DNA from: Linnemannia elongata
Lineage: Eukaryota > Mortierellomycota > Mortierellomycetes > Mortierellales > Mortierellaceae
DNA: 64,000 nt
Direction: 5' to 3'
Assembly: GCA_036320915.1 (NCBI GenBank)
Contig: JAXBDG010000001.1
Coordinates: 1,178,001-1,242,000, forward strand
Shown: one piece after another, positions 35,749 through 48,512 of the stretch
Position numbering within the stretch: the first letter of the stretch is position 1
Layout of the letters: every line of letters begins with the position of its first letter
Program-made: the position numbers and the translations under genes
The notes under the pieces: model-generated
Told to the model about the DNA's origin: nothing
Seen by the model: only the letters and a program-made list of their open reading frames with translations
Database searches by the model: none

Positions 35749-38301
35749 CTATGGCTGAGTACCGGTACTCCTCCTTTCCAGGGCCTCCTTCATCAATCGG
35801 ATCGGGGTAGCAAAGGACTCTATGATTTCCATGGCATCCTCCTGTGTGCCATACTGCTCCGTCGCCTCCATCTGCTTGTGTAGGTCGGCAATCGCTCGCA
35901 ACACTTCCAACATCAAATCACGAGGTGACCGCTCCTGCACATGCTGTTGGATTTGTTGTTGTAAGGACACCGCGTGTGGATGCTGCTGTTGGATCTGAAC
36001 CCCTTCCATAGCGGATGGTGACTCCATCATCGCGTCCACTGCTCTTTGTTGACTTGTCTCAGCCGCTCCTGACCCTGATCCTGCATCCTGGAGGTTTGCG
36101 TGTGCGCGACTACTGTGGAAAAGCATGCTCGCCACGGTCGCAACCGTACTCACAGCGACTTCAGTCGCGTCATGATCTGCCTGCGCTGCACTGCCTGCCA
36201 TCGATCCCAGTCCTTGTGAATTATTGGTTGCGTCCAAGCTTGCACTCGTTACCAGCGACAGTGCCGCCATATCCTGAGCGTTGCCTTGTTCCCGAATGAC
36301 CCGGGATATAGACTCGGCGTTAAGCAAGGGTTCGCTTATTGCAAGTACCTGGTGTTGTAATTGGTTGTGCGTATTGGTGTGAGTTGTCCCAGGTGCCGCT
36401 AGCGTGTGAACGGCTATCGTTTGACTGTCGTGATTGTTGCTGGTGGTGCGCAGATTGTCAGACACACCAAAGCCGTGTCCGGAACCGTTGGGCTGTGTGC
36501 TTTCAAGTGTGATCTGCCAAGTCGATGTTTGTGGGACATGGGACGACTCCTCCGTGCCTGTACCCTGCTTCTGGCTCTGACCAGTTGAGCTGTGAGCTTC
36601 CCGTGATGACGATGATGACGACTGCTGAGCTGACTGAGGTGATGATGGCTGGGAGAGTCGATGAGCGAGCGTTGTCTTATCCTCGAATCGAAGGACGTTG
36701 CCGCCTCGAGTAGTCCGATCCGAATTAGGCGTCGTTGTTGACTTTGGGCTGTTTTTGTTCTTGATCTGCCTCGAAGTGTTGGCGAAGAGAGCATAGCATG
36801 ATGGCAAAAGGATCTTGATGTTTTGCTTCGTCGCCGGGTGAAGCTATGGGTTCGTTAGACCGTCACCACCAAAGCAAGTTTGTTAGAGAAACAAAAGAAG
36901 TATAAAGAATCCACCATGGTTAAGTATACAAGCTCTCAACAGTTCAGTAAGCGGCACATACCTCGTCCAACATTGGAGATCCCGAGTTCATCAAATTTTT
37001 GACAGTTTTCCAGTCAAGTCCTTCACGGACACGCTCCTTGATCCATGCCTTGAGATCCTGCGGCAACCTCTGTGCCTTGATATCCTCCATCACATCCGGC
37101 ACATGGCCTTCGTGCCTCCAAGAGTACTCGATCAGCACTTCGTTCTCGTGGAACTGTTTCCGCATCTTGATGAAAGCAGGACAGTTGCACTTGATACTAC
37201 CGTTCCGTTTTCGTTTCTTGCTAGGATCGATGTTGGGATTCTTGCGGTCGCGATACTGTCCTGCGTGATCACACTGGAACTCTCGCGTCCATTCGCTTGC
37301 TGTCGGTCCACGAGCAAATGCTATTTAGTAGATAGGAATGGATGAACAGTGGCATACAATTATTAATGACTACGCACATGAACAAGCCTTTGCTGGAATT
37401 CACACAACCTGTGCAAACATGACGATGATACATTATGCGATGTACTCATACTTTGTTTGTCGCGGTGGCGGTGTCGCACCATATTCCAACGACAAAAAGT
37501 CTTTTCTTGGTCCAGCCATGTCTCCCAGTCATCGGCTGGCCATTTGAAGATTGCAGGACACTTATCATATCGCTCTCCGCTTCCTGAGATGCTGCCTTCT
37601 TGAATCAGAGCATTCGTAGCTGAGGTTGTAGGGTTGGAGCTACTGCTACTGCTGCTGCCACTGCCGTTCATGTTTGACGAAAGTCCTGCAGACGATGACG
37701 AAGAGGAAGACACAAGACTAGTCCCTGCCGCGATAGCAGCGACTGCCGCAACAGAAGGTGCCGATGCTGTATTCACCGAGCCCGTGATAGCAGACTTGGA
37801 AGCAGCGACAACAGCCTCTGCCACGACCGAATCCAGACTCTCCAGAGATGCCAGAGTGGCGGCCGTGGCAGCGGCAGCGACGGCGGCAGCAGCGGCGGCG
37901 GCAGTAGTCGTCGAGTCGGTGGTGTGGTCGTGACTGCTCTGTAGGACATGTGAGGCGACCTGATGGTCTGTAAGATCGTGGTGATGGAGGAGGCTCGCTG
38001 TTGTGGCAGGAGCAGTATGTTGAAGGATCAGCTGTCCGTTGGCATTGCTGGCAAGGGTCGTCTGAAGGGGTGATCCGTTAGCACTTCCGTTTGAAAGCGC
38101 GTCTTGGTCCAGAGTGTCATGGGTAGAATGGAGTGAGAGATGCTGAAACTGCTGCTGTTGCTGCCGTTGCTCTTGTTGCCCTTGTTGGTCTTGTTGCTCC
38201 TGCTGCTGTTGTTGGTGTTGATGTTGTTGATGTTGTTGTTGTTGCTGCTGTTGCTGCAACACTGCGATTGCCTGTTCCTGTTGAAGGTCGGTAGAATCCA
38301 T
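35749..38301 (-). CDS. Zinc-finger protein of the FAR1/WRKY-GCM1 superfamily, putative transcription factor
   Basis: Exons are 38301-37452, 37320-36962 and 36843-35749, giving 767 residues. The start is followed by long Gln/His tracts, then Ala- and Ser-rich low complexity. The only folded region is about residues 262-415: IFKWPADDWETWLDQEKTF, then FARGPTASEW, FQCDHAGQY, KCNCPAFIKM and YSWRHEGHVPD. Cys300, Cys328 (or Cys330), His353 and His356 fit the Zn-binding pattern of the FAR1 domain found in FHY3/FAR1 and in Mutator-like transposases. A helical segment LKAWIKERVREGLDWKTVKNLM follows. The C-terminal 360 residues are Gln/Ser/Thr-rich with a possible helix at the end. No transposase catalytic domain follows, so a host regulator is more likely than a transposase. 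The GT donor at 37451 was chosen because it alone keeps the frame. Confidence 0.83.
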
Positions 38302-38470
38302 TGCACAAGGTGCCGTGAAGTGGTGATAACGAAAAAGAAGAGAAAGCATTTCTTTATTTCCTACGCTCAAACACCCCGTAAGAAAATCGACTATTCACTC
38401 GTATCCCCTTGACGACTTTGACATTTCCACGGGCACGAACACGAAAAACGAGAGTAGCGTTTATTATTTC

Positions 38471-41400
38471 TCATGTCTCGAACACACCAGTGGCCATCCT
38501 TGCAGGTGGACGATACGCTTCAGGGAGGAACTTGAGTTGGTATTTGTTAAATGCAAACTTTCCTCGTTTGGTCAGCGGGATAGCGTGACCAGTCTCAGTG
38601 GCAATTGACGGTGCTGGAGAGCCGAAAGAAGCCGGGCCTTGACTGTCACTGTTGCTGCTGAGGATATCGCGCAATCCTGAACCTTGCGATCTTCCAATGT
38701 CATCACTGGCTTGGTGACGATGTTGTGGAGCCGATGCCCCAGAAGAGGCGCCGTCCTTTGCCTTGGAGATGACACCCAATCCGAGTCCCAGAGCTGAAAG
38801 CCGCTTGACGAAAGGTGGGTTCTTGTTATGGGCGGCAGCCGTTGAAGTAATGACCTGTTGCTGATAGTATGCGGACTGCTGCGATGACCATGAAGGGGTA
38901 GATCGATGCATCCCTACTGCTACCCGTGCTTGTGGGAGGGTGGGGCTGTATATAGAGGTTGTCTGACTTGATGGCTCGTTCGAAGAGCCTTGGTGAGTCG
39001 TAGTGCCGCCCAGAGAATCCAAGCCAAGGGATCGCGCCAATCGAACTGCTAGCACAGGCTCGTCGAATGATCCAGGAAAAGACTGGTAGCCTTCATTGGC
39101 GTGGTTTGCTGGCCCAGGCAGGTGCGAGATAGGGATACTGGCAGGCAAGGCATGAAGATTCTGGCCATCAGATGAATGGAGCGGCGATCGACGACCACCT
39201 TCGGTCTGGCTTGGATCATTGCCCAGTGTGACGACGGGGGCAAGTGCTGGCCCTGTGGGGGACCGCATGAGTTTCATCGCAGGCAGCTGAGATCCCCAAG
39301 TACTAGACTGCGCCGGTGAATCGCTCGAGCTTGACTCTTCCTCCACCAAAATTACGTCATCGTTGAACTCCAAGTCGCCGTTGTCATCGTCATCCCGGCT
39401 CTCTTGGTGGACGTTCCCTTCAGAGATTATATCAAAGTCTTGACTAATGTTGATGGGGCCAGGGTCAACCATGTTGCGACCATGACTGGTTGCCATTCCA
39501 CCCTGGATCGAAGGGCTTGTTGGTAGAGACGATTGAGAAGAATTGGGGATCAACGAGCGGACATAGGTCAGGGCATCGGACATGTCCTGTGGAGGGTGAG
39601 ACTCCTGCCGAGTTGAAGAAGTGGAACCAAACGCCGACTCTGCTTGCTGCTGGGGCTCTGGCGATCCAAATGCTGAGATCCAGAGGAGGTCCTTGGCAAA
39701 CTCTCCCAGCTTTAGGTTTCTCTCCACATTCTTGATCCGCACCCCAATCTCGCTCCGCATAGCATCCAATATCGCCTTCCAATCGCCGCCTCGCTGCTCT
39801 GCGTTGCTGACCTCTAGACCATGGCACGTACGGAGGATATTCACCTGAGAAAGGGTAACGGACATTGAGGTCCTGTCCTTTGCACTCTTGCACGAGACGA
39901 CGTGACTTGTCACCCATAAGGACGACAACGGCAAAGCGGTGAATGTCTCTGCAGTATCAGGTCTATCCTCTTCGAGGGCATCGCCAACTCTACCTCCTCC
40001 ATGGTTTGATGCAGCCCAATGGTTTGTGGGTACGCGAGACTTTAGACTCTCCGTGTGTATAGCGATTGGCATCCTGATCTGTCCAAGGGCTCGCGTGAGG
40101 GCCTCGGCGCACTCCAGGATATTCGTGTTCTTGTGCCCCTTTGAACTAAAGAGGCGTGACGATCCATACTCCATCATGGAGCCCAAGATTCCCGATGCGG
40201 TCCCAGACTCCGTTTCCTCCAACGTCCTTGACTCCAGAGCGTTCAGTGTACTCTGCGACGGGTATGAAAGCTGTACGTCGGATGACTCTGGAGGTGATAC
40301 AGCAGAGATTCCTGAGGCGGGTGCTGATCTTGTTTCGTCAGAGTGCCCCAAGACTGACCTCTCCAACTGATCCAAGAGTTGCGCCACCAAAGGCTCGCCG
40401 TCCCAGAGCTCTGCTCTTGATGGCGACACCATGTCCCAGTCAGAATCAAGATTGGACAACAGAGATGCTGACGAGAGACCTGCCAGACCCCTCCGGATGG
40501 TATGACGCCCGTAGGTGCTCGCCTTCGCTCGATCGTGACCTTGATTAGCCGCCTCCTGGGACTGAGACTGCCAGGCTTGGTAGCGGGCGACGTAGTGTTG
40601 CATGTACCGGAGCCCTTCCTCGTTGATCGACTGCTGAAGTGGCGAACGTCCTGTCAGGTTGGACAAGGTTTGCATCTCGTTGATGCCTTGGGAGAAGAAG
40701 ACTGGGTAGACGTGGATCTTAGAGGTGCCAGCCTTCAGCGGCTCTGGAAGCAGTGAGAACTGTAGCGGGTCCAATCCGAAACTCAACGTGATGCGACCAC
40801 GCCGACCCGATATTTGAACAGTTGTATCTTCAGCTTCCTCCGCATCCGCTCTCCTCGTTGTCTCCCTAGTAGAGCTATGTTCCGTCGGCAGTATCGGTGG
40901 TGACTGGGGGAGCATGTGGAAGCCGATAGTGACATTCTCCCGCATGTCTGTGACCGCTTGAACATAATCCAGAAGCATGCCAAGCTCGTTACCCTGTGTC
41001 GAAAGCAGACTTTCGATCTGAACCAGCCATCCTAGGTTGACCAATTGATCCCAAAAGACTGCATTGAGGGCTTTGACCTGAGGAGTGTCCTCCAGCGGAT
41101 GTTTTGCGGAGAATCGACCTAGACGTCCTGTTGTTGAGCTTGTAGACGATGCATTTGAGAGGGTCGATCGTAAGGATGGGCGCCGTTTTGCCGACTGCCC
41201 ATTGATTAGTCGGAAGGTGCTGGATTGTCTCTTGGTGGAATCTCGCGGTGCGTCGTGTTCGCTGGGTCGTTCCTCATCAATAAAGCCCATGCCATTGAAA
41301 TCGGATTGTCTCATATCCGGGTTGCTCTCCAGTAGTACCGGTGCCATATTCGTCCACCAGTCCTCCAGAATAGCCAGAAAAGATGTCGCCATCGTCGCCA

Positions 41401-43324
41401 TCAGCTGAGAAAATGCGCACTCCCTCGTTCTCTTCTCCATCATCCAGTCTGCACCGGCCACCAAGGTCGCGTCCGTTATGAGACACTCGTGCTGAATCGC
41501 AATGTCGATGAATCCTCGTAAATCTATTGTACACCGCACAGCCTCCTTGACCAAACCCTTGCAATGGTCTAACCAGCGAGAAAAGCTTTCGTGCGCTTGG
41601 TCCTGTTCCTGACCTCCGGGGCGTCCAAGGTCGATTCCCTTCAATCTGACGACAAGGCTTTCGATTTCGCAGCAAACGGACTGAGCAGTGCCCTGTGTGG
41701 AAAGTGGCGTGAGGTACTCTTGTAAAAGGACCGTACCGAAGGAAACGATCTCACTGATGAGGAACGTGATCTCTTTGATTAGCGCGAGACATCGAACTCT
41801 ATTAATGCCCTCAGAAGAAGCTAGCAATGCAATGAACTCGCTGGAGCAGCTTTCCAAGACGTCCTGAAGAGCCCGGAAATCGCGCTTGAGGTCGAATCCT
41901 TTTTCTTGCTTATCCCAGAAGGCACCAAAAGACGGGGCCTTGCCCAGCCTCGAGCCACCAGAACCTCGAGAAAATCCTGCACTGTGCGCTGCTGCCGCCC
42001 CGACTGTCGTGGCCTGATAGTTTGTTTCTAGAAAAAAAAGGGAGGTGGGTAGCGTATCAGTTTTCCATGACACTATGTTCTAAATTGCTTCCACCAGATC
42101 CGGAAATGAATGTTCATATACGTACGATATCCATCGTCATAGACAAGAAGCTCTTGCACGCAACAGTTCACTGGGACCCACTGAACGGACTCGTCCTTCT
42201 TCTCGGGGCTCCTGCGAAACGGTCCCTGACCGACTTCCATGTTTTCCTTCAGCTTCTGTTCCATCTTGGCGACCATGTTCTGATAGTAGACCTCTATGTT
42301 CCTGTGAGCGCTGATCTGCTGTCTCAAAAGTTTCTGAAGATGAGAATCTTCCTCCGAAAGTCCAGATTGTCGCGCCTTTGTCGATTTGGCTACTTGCTCT
42401 CTGTTGGTTGAGCTCGGCCGCGTGGCGCCTCTGCGCAACGTCTCCATGAAGCTGACACCACGTGTGATAGGATTGGGTCGATGATCGAGAGGCACTGCCT
42501 GAATAAGGTCGGATAGAGACGTGTCAGGCTCCTTCTCGAGTTCCTCTAGCATTCGCTTCTCATCTTGGGCTAGGAACTGGAGCAGCTTCATGGGTAAAGC
42601 GAACGCCAGTGGTGACTCGTACAGATACTCGCGACCGTAGAGCGGGGTACCTCGGACAGAGTGCCCATAATAGGTCTGAGAGAATGAGGGCCCGACACGA
42701 CGCTTTTCTGCAATAGCCTTCAAATGTGGCACCTTGGGGTATGTCTATTATGATGGTGTTGCAAGGTGGACATAGGTTGAAGGTGTTGATATCAATATCA
42801 CGTCTTGTTGAGATGCAATGTAGGGTGTCAAGGGGCGCAGAAAACCGACGCATACCATACCTCTCCTACAACCACTCCAAGAGTGGCTACGGTGTGCTTG
42901 CTTCTCCTTTTCCCTGAATCAGGGAGCATTGGGATCTCCATCAGGGGTGCTGAAAATCGCACATCTTTGTCGGAAATGCCTTTGTGGGTGGAATCGCCTG
43001 AACCGACCACAAAATGTTCAATAGCGACGGATGTTTCTGCCCAGGGGAGTAAGCCATCAAGTGCAGGGAATGCTTCGAGAACTTTGGGACTTGTATTAGA
43101 GGGAGGGACGACCAGAAGAGTAAACCCAATGACGAGAAAGTTTTCTTGTATCTGTAGAGGCAACGGCTTGACAAAGTGGCTCTCCAGTCGACCCTATAAC
43201 AACAAAATCAATTGACCCCATGTCAGCTTTGTCTTTGGGGTGACATTCCTTGCAGCTGACCATGATCCCGAGACGACGCTCTTTGTTGTCGCCAGACAAC
43301 AGTTACAGCAAACCATATCTCTTT

Positions 43325-43355
<31 letters not shown>

Positions 43356-43805
43356 CCTTACCTTCTCCAATGATAGGAACTCTGTCCGGCACTGCTCTAC
43401 CCAGGTCTCACGACCATCCGGTAATAGTACGAGGGCAGTCAGCACAAGAACGAGGTGGAGCCTGGCCTTGACCAATTTCTCATGATGCTGCTCTGGATCG
43501 ACAGCGATGGATACCCTCAAATGAATAGGTGGTTGTGAGGTAAACACCGATGTGGAAAGTCCAGGCGTGTCGAGAGAGTGACGAGAATGAGTCTCAGAGT
43601 CGTACGTGGCCAGTGCGGGTCCAGAGTCCGCCAGTGGGCTCAAAATACCCGAGTCGAGCGACTTCATAGTTGGACTGACCGGAGATGAATCGAGGACCAC
43701 GATGGGAGCCAGTGTAGAAGCATTCTTAGGTTGAAGGGCAGTCGGGTGGGGGCGATGTTGTTGATGCTGATGGTTTTGGTGGTTGAGGGTTGCGTGATGA
43801 GCCAT
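38471..43805 (-). CDS. INPP4-type inositol polyphosphate 4-phosphatase
   Basis: It probably removes the 4-phosphate from phosphatidylinositol 3,4-bisphosphate. Exons are 43805-43362, 43193-42861, 42744-42126 and 42027-38471, giving 1650 residues, much longer than human INPP4A (about 980). The N-terminal 250 residues are partly disordered, then contain beta-strand-rich sequence compatible with the family C2 domain (LVLVLTALVLLPDGRETWV). The catalytic CX5R motif is CKSAKDRTSMSVTL, with nucleophile Cys1178 and Arg1184; the Lys-Ser-Ala-Lys-Asp filling is diagnostic of INPP4. Most of the C-terminal 400 residues after it are disordered, with a conserved-looking end (KFAFNKYQLKFLPEAYRPP) that resembles the INPP4 C-terminus. 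The gene faces the PKA regulatory subunit gene across a 2-kb divergent promoter region. Confidence 0.9.
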
Positions 43806-44620
43806 GCCTCGTTTACGCAAGCGTCAGAGTAAAGAGGTGGGAGGAGGAAAGAAAGTGAAAAATAAAAAAGTGTGCGTGGGCGTTTTTTTCTGGTTTTTTT
43901 TTGTATTTCAATGGTGCCGCACCCCTTTTATTTTTTGAGCAGCATCAGCTGTCGTTTGTTGAGTTGTTGGGTTGTTGCTTGCTGTTTGTTTTTCTATGGA
44001 GTCACTCATGTTTACTCACTCTGCCCAACTCCCAATGGTTTGTTTTCATACTCTGTTCTATCTATGGTTGCTGTTGGTGCTGTGCAGTTAGACTCTATTC
44101 TCGTCCTAGACAAGGCTATCAATAAGATTCTTGGCAGCCAGCGAGAAACACATGACACATGATGTAGCTGGGTGGGATAGAGTGTGGAAACGAAATACAG
44201 AGCCTTGTACCTGCATATATCAACCGTCGTTAATGCATTCTTGCCAATGGGCTAAAGCGGCGAACGAGAGAGATAGCGAACGAGAGGATAGTCCTACGAG
44301 TCCTACGGGATGGTCGAGACTGGAGCCATTTGATGCAGCCATGGCACAGTGGATTTGTTCTTTGATGTGAGGCGGATCAATTGATATACTAGAGATGGAA
44401 GAGAAGAAAAAGACGCGTGTAGGAGTGGTAGTGGTAGTGGTGGTGGTGGTGGGTGTTGTGAATTGTGGCTTAGAGTCTATCTATCTATATCTCTCGCGCA
44501 ACTGGCACACGAACAAGACGACGTGAGTGAGTGTGTCTGTGTGTGTGTATGTGTGCTTTGATGTTTGAGTTGTGTCAAACAGGTCCAGTAGCAAAGCAGC
44601 GAAGGCAAGAGGCAAGAAGG

Positions 44621-44658
<38 letters not shown>

Positions 44659-45761
44659 TCTTCTGCCTCTGTCCTTTTGTCCTTTTGTCCGATTGCGTGT
44701 GAGTAAAGTGTGTGTGCTCTCTCCCTCTCCCTCTCTCCCTCTCTCTGGCACAAACACACGCACACCCATTCTCTCTCTCTCTCTCTCTCTGTCTGTCTGT
44801 CTGTTCTTGTTTTTTTTCCCTTTGGCCTTTCCCTCTCTTTCCCTTTTTTTTTCTTTACTTTTTTACTTTTCTCTTTTTTTCTTTTCCCTCTCTTTCTTTT
44901 CCCTCTCCTCCCTTTCTTCCCTCCCTCCCTCTCTCTTTCTCTCTCTCTCCTCCTTCCTCCCTTCCCTCCCCTTCCTCTCCCTTTCTCCTTTCCTCCGCCG
45001 GATTCCCGTCCACCCAGCACAAGGAATACAAAATACAACCAACGCACACATACACGCACTCACACTCAACAACCAACAACCCCAATCCTCCATCCACACT
45101 CACCCTCCCACTCACCACCACACCGTAAGTCATCACTCCTCGCCCTCAACACTCTCACCAGTAACACCTAACAAAGACACCCATATGTGTCTTGGTGTCG
45201 TCCCTTTCTCATCCCACAAACACAAAGAAAAAAAAAAAAAAAAAAAAAAAAAAAACGACCCCGAATTTGCTCTGCCGCTATGGTCTATGCTCCATGGCCC
45301 ATGCTCTTTCTTCCTTGCTTTCTTTTCACACAGACTCAACTCAGACACAGACACTCTCATACATACACACGTACACACACAGACACCCATCAGGTCTCAG
45401 CCTCTAACCCGTTTCTTTCTGTCTTCTGCCGCGCATATATCTGTATTTTTTTTCTTTTTTCCTTTCTTTTGCATCTTCTTTTTAGACCACTCAACCTTTG
45501 TTAAAAAAAAGACCGCCCTCCAGCACAAAATATCCGACTCCTGTTAAAAGCAGACGCGACATCCCTCTTTGTGTCCGCATCTCCAATCAACTGCACACTC
45601 AAGTGGTTGCAAGCAACAATACCAACAAAAACAAGCAGCAATAGCAACAACAAACTAGTGTCGAGTGAAAGCACACACATATATTCAGAGAGAGCGACAC
45701 AGCATCCACCATCTGCATCCCAACAAGTGCCTATCAGGACTGAAAACCCCAAAAAGGACTC
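43806..45761. other. Divergent 2-kb promoter region between INPP4-type gene and PKA-R gene
   Basis: No gene is supportable. It contains a GTGGTG array near 44430-44455, a 34-A tract (44621-44654), a very long CT-rich domain (about 44720-45000) and a second A-run near 45229-45255. Long open frames on both strands here are produced by the CT bias. Confidence 0.55.
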
Positions 45762-46534
45762 ATGTTTGCCTCGTCGACTGCATCCCAGTCCCCCATCCAT
45801 CGGTCGCTTCCGCAGGCCTATGCAGAGATCTTAAACGACCTTAATCAAAAAGTGATTTCTGCCCAGCCTCAGGATGTCCTCCAGTTCTGCGCCAACTACT
45901 TCAACGCAAAGCTGGAAGAACAACGCGTCCGCTTCTTGGCCACAGGTAAGGCTCACTCCTGTTTTCAGGCTCTGTCTATATATCTCGCTCTCTTTCTCCT
46001 TTTCACTTGATGGCTGCCATTGTCCGACTCTTCTGTTCTCTTTTATTTCGATTACTTTTTCTTTCGAGTCTGGCTATTGTTGGGGAGGAAAGGGGGACCG
46101 ACTGGTTTGAACAACGGATAGATTGTGCGTCTGGTGCTTTTTGGGAAGAATCCCGGACCCTTCGCAAAAGGATGAACAGGTTACAAACACGTTGATTGAG
46201 CCATTGTGAAACGGGAGGAGAAGATATCCACACAAAAGCGTCCCGTTGACGAGTCTTGAGTTGGGTTGGACGTTGGCCTTGGCCATGTCCTTGATCGTGT
46301 TTTTTGGTTTGTTTAAAGGACTGGCGAGGAGAAAAAGGAGGACGAAGGACCTATGGCAAGTGGAGTACGTGCTGCTCAATGGCAGTTGCCTCCTATCTTC
46401 AATTCCTCGTGGCCACAGGGCCCACCATCGTTGAACGGAATGGGAAGTGAGGGGGGGGGGCAAAAGAAGGGGAGAGAGGGGGGGGAAGGGAAAAGAAGGG
46501 AAAAAGGGAAGACTCAAGCCACATCCGATGAACC

Positions 46535-46576
<42 letters not shown>

Positions 46577-47951
46577 CTCTTTCTGCGGGAAAGACGAGTG
46601 ATTGGTGTGTTGCAACAATGAGCACTCCCGACTGACCAAGACCTTGATATTTTTTTATTTTCTTTTTTCTTTCATTTTCTTTTTCTTGTATCTCGCTACT
46701 TTTCTGGTCTCAAAAATAGCGCGCACTGCACCACAGCAGAACAGAGATATCCCTCAATTCCTCCCAGCAGCCATCCCCCCCTCTCTGGCCGTCTCGTCGC
46801 CCAACATCGGTAGTGCCGCCACCCCTGCAGCGTCGAGTCCCGACCACTCGATGGAGAGCGAAAGTGAGAGCGACGACGACGAGGACCAGGAAGAGCCCAG
46901 CCCACTGTTGACGATGCCCCCCAACTACATGCGTGGCCGTCGCACCTCTGTCAGTGCCGAGAGTATGGTTCCCAGCCACCAGAACTATGTCAAGACAGTC
47001 ATCCCCAAGACGGATGAGCAGCGCCGACGTATCGAGGTTTCGATTTCCAACAACTTTTTGTTCAAGAATCTGGACGAGGATCAGCACGAGGATGTGGTCA
47101 ACGCCATGACCGAGAAGCGCTTCCAGTGCAAGGACAATGTGATCGAGCAGGGCGCCGTCGGAGATTTCTTTTACGTGGTGGAAACAGGAACGCTGGACGT
47201 CTTTGTTGCAAAGCATGGCAACCCCGCCGAGAAGGTGTTTGAGTATGGACCAGGAGGAAGCTTTGGAGAACTCGCACTTATGTACAACGGTCCTCGTGCC
47301 GCCACAGTGACAGCAACGTCAGACGTGGTTCTCTGGGCTCTGGACCGTGTCACCTTCCGCCGAATCCTCATGGAGAATACTTCTCGCAAGAGGCGCATGT
47401 ACGAGGCCTTCTTGGAGACCGTCCCTCTTCTTGTGTCCTTGGAGCCCTACGAACGTCACAAGATTGCTGACGCATTAGAGTCTGTGTACTTTACCGACGG
47501 CCAGGCGGTTGTTAAGCAAGGTGACCAAGGCGACAACTTTTTTATTATCGAATCTGGAGAGGCTACCGTTACAAAGTGCAATGATGAAGGTGTAGAGTTC
47601 CCCATGCCAGGACTTGGGCCTGGTCAATACTTCGGAGGTATGTTGGCCATCTTTTCTTGTTTGTATAACAGATGCGATCTCATAGATTGCCATGGATGAG
47701 AGCACTCCACAGAGATCCAGCCTACTTATCGATCTCTTCCCTCCTTGTCTAATTGAACATGATAGAGCTGGCCCTTTTGAATGACATGCCACGAGCTGCG
47801 ACCGTCCGAGCAAAAGGAAGGCTAAAGTGCGCGACCTTGGGCAAGCGTGCCTTTGTTCGTTTGCTTGGACCCGTTGTCGAGATCATCAAGCGGAACAGCG
47901 ATAATTACCAAACAATTGAGCAGCAGATCCAACAACAGCAGCTTTTGCAGG

Positions 47952-48008
<57 letters not shown>

Positions 48009-48058
48009 CACAGGCAACAGAAGGAGTTCCTCCTCCTCCTCCTCATCCTCAGGAGTAA
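45762..48058 (+). CDS. cAMP-dependent protein kinase regulatory subunit
   Basis: It inhibits the PKA catalytic subunit until cAMP binds. Exons are 45762-45945, 46720-47637 and 47766-48058, giving 464 residues. Residues about 16-60 form the RIIa dimerisation/docking helices ([19 protein letters not shown]). An acidic stretch precedes the inhibitor site RGRRTSVS, where Ser138 can be phosphorylated, as in type II subunits. Two cyclic-nucleotide-binding domains follow, each with its phosphate-binding cassette: [16 protein letters not shown] and [16 protein letters not shown], the latter starting at the exon 2/3 junction. The C-terminus is a tract of about 20 Gln (47945-48007) and a Pro-rich tail. 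Intron 1 is 774 nt and contains a CT array. A coding-like patch at about 46353-46440 inside it might be an alternative exon, but direct splicing keeps phase. Confidence 0.93.
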
Positions 48059-48512
48059 GTCCCCCAGCGATGAAGACAACTGTTTTGGTCCCACCCACCA
48101 GAGGCGAGATAGTTTTTAGTTGTTGCAGGATCTGTTCTGGGACTTATTTTTCTTCTCGTTCTCCCTGCCTGGCAACTTTGGAAACGGAATACAACGATTA
48201 TCACCCTCTACCCTTCCTCCTCCTTCTCATCTCCTCTCTCGTCTTATGTTTGCTCCTTTTTTCCACCTTCTTACTTCACCTTAGTATTATTATTGTCCAT
48301 AAAGCAAAAAACAAACGATAGATAAGTTTGAATATTTTTTATTTCTTTGATTTGTGTAAACTCTTGCAAACCTGAACAAGAATGGTCATCTATTGCGAGC
48401 AAAACAAACAGGATAGAACAGAAAGCCGACGCTGTTAGTTTTTCTCTCTTTCACTCAACATGCATTGCTGCATTGCTGGATTCTCCAATAGTTTGTGGTG
48501 TGTATCATCAGT
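48059..48512. other. Convergent intergenic region
   Basis: It holds the 3' flank of the PKA regulatory subunit gene and of the candidate small gene on the - strand. It is T-rich with no coding signal. Confidence 0.5.

Noticed and set aside
44531..45547. 338-codon + strand frame and several overlapping frames
   Set aside because: Created by a CT-rich promoter tract and poly(A) runs; the translation is Leu/Ser/Phe/Pro low complexity.
46353..46440. Coding-like patch ([15 protein letters not shown]) in intron 1 of the PKA-R gene
   Set aside because: Direct splicing of exon 1 to 46720 keeps phase and family sequence. There is no clean acceptor-donor pair around this patch.
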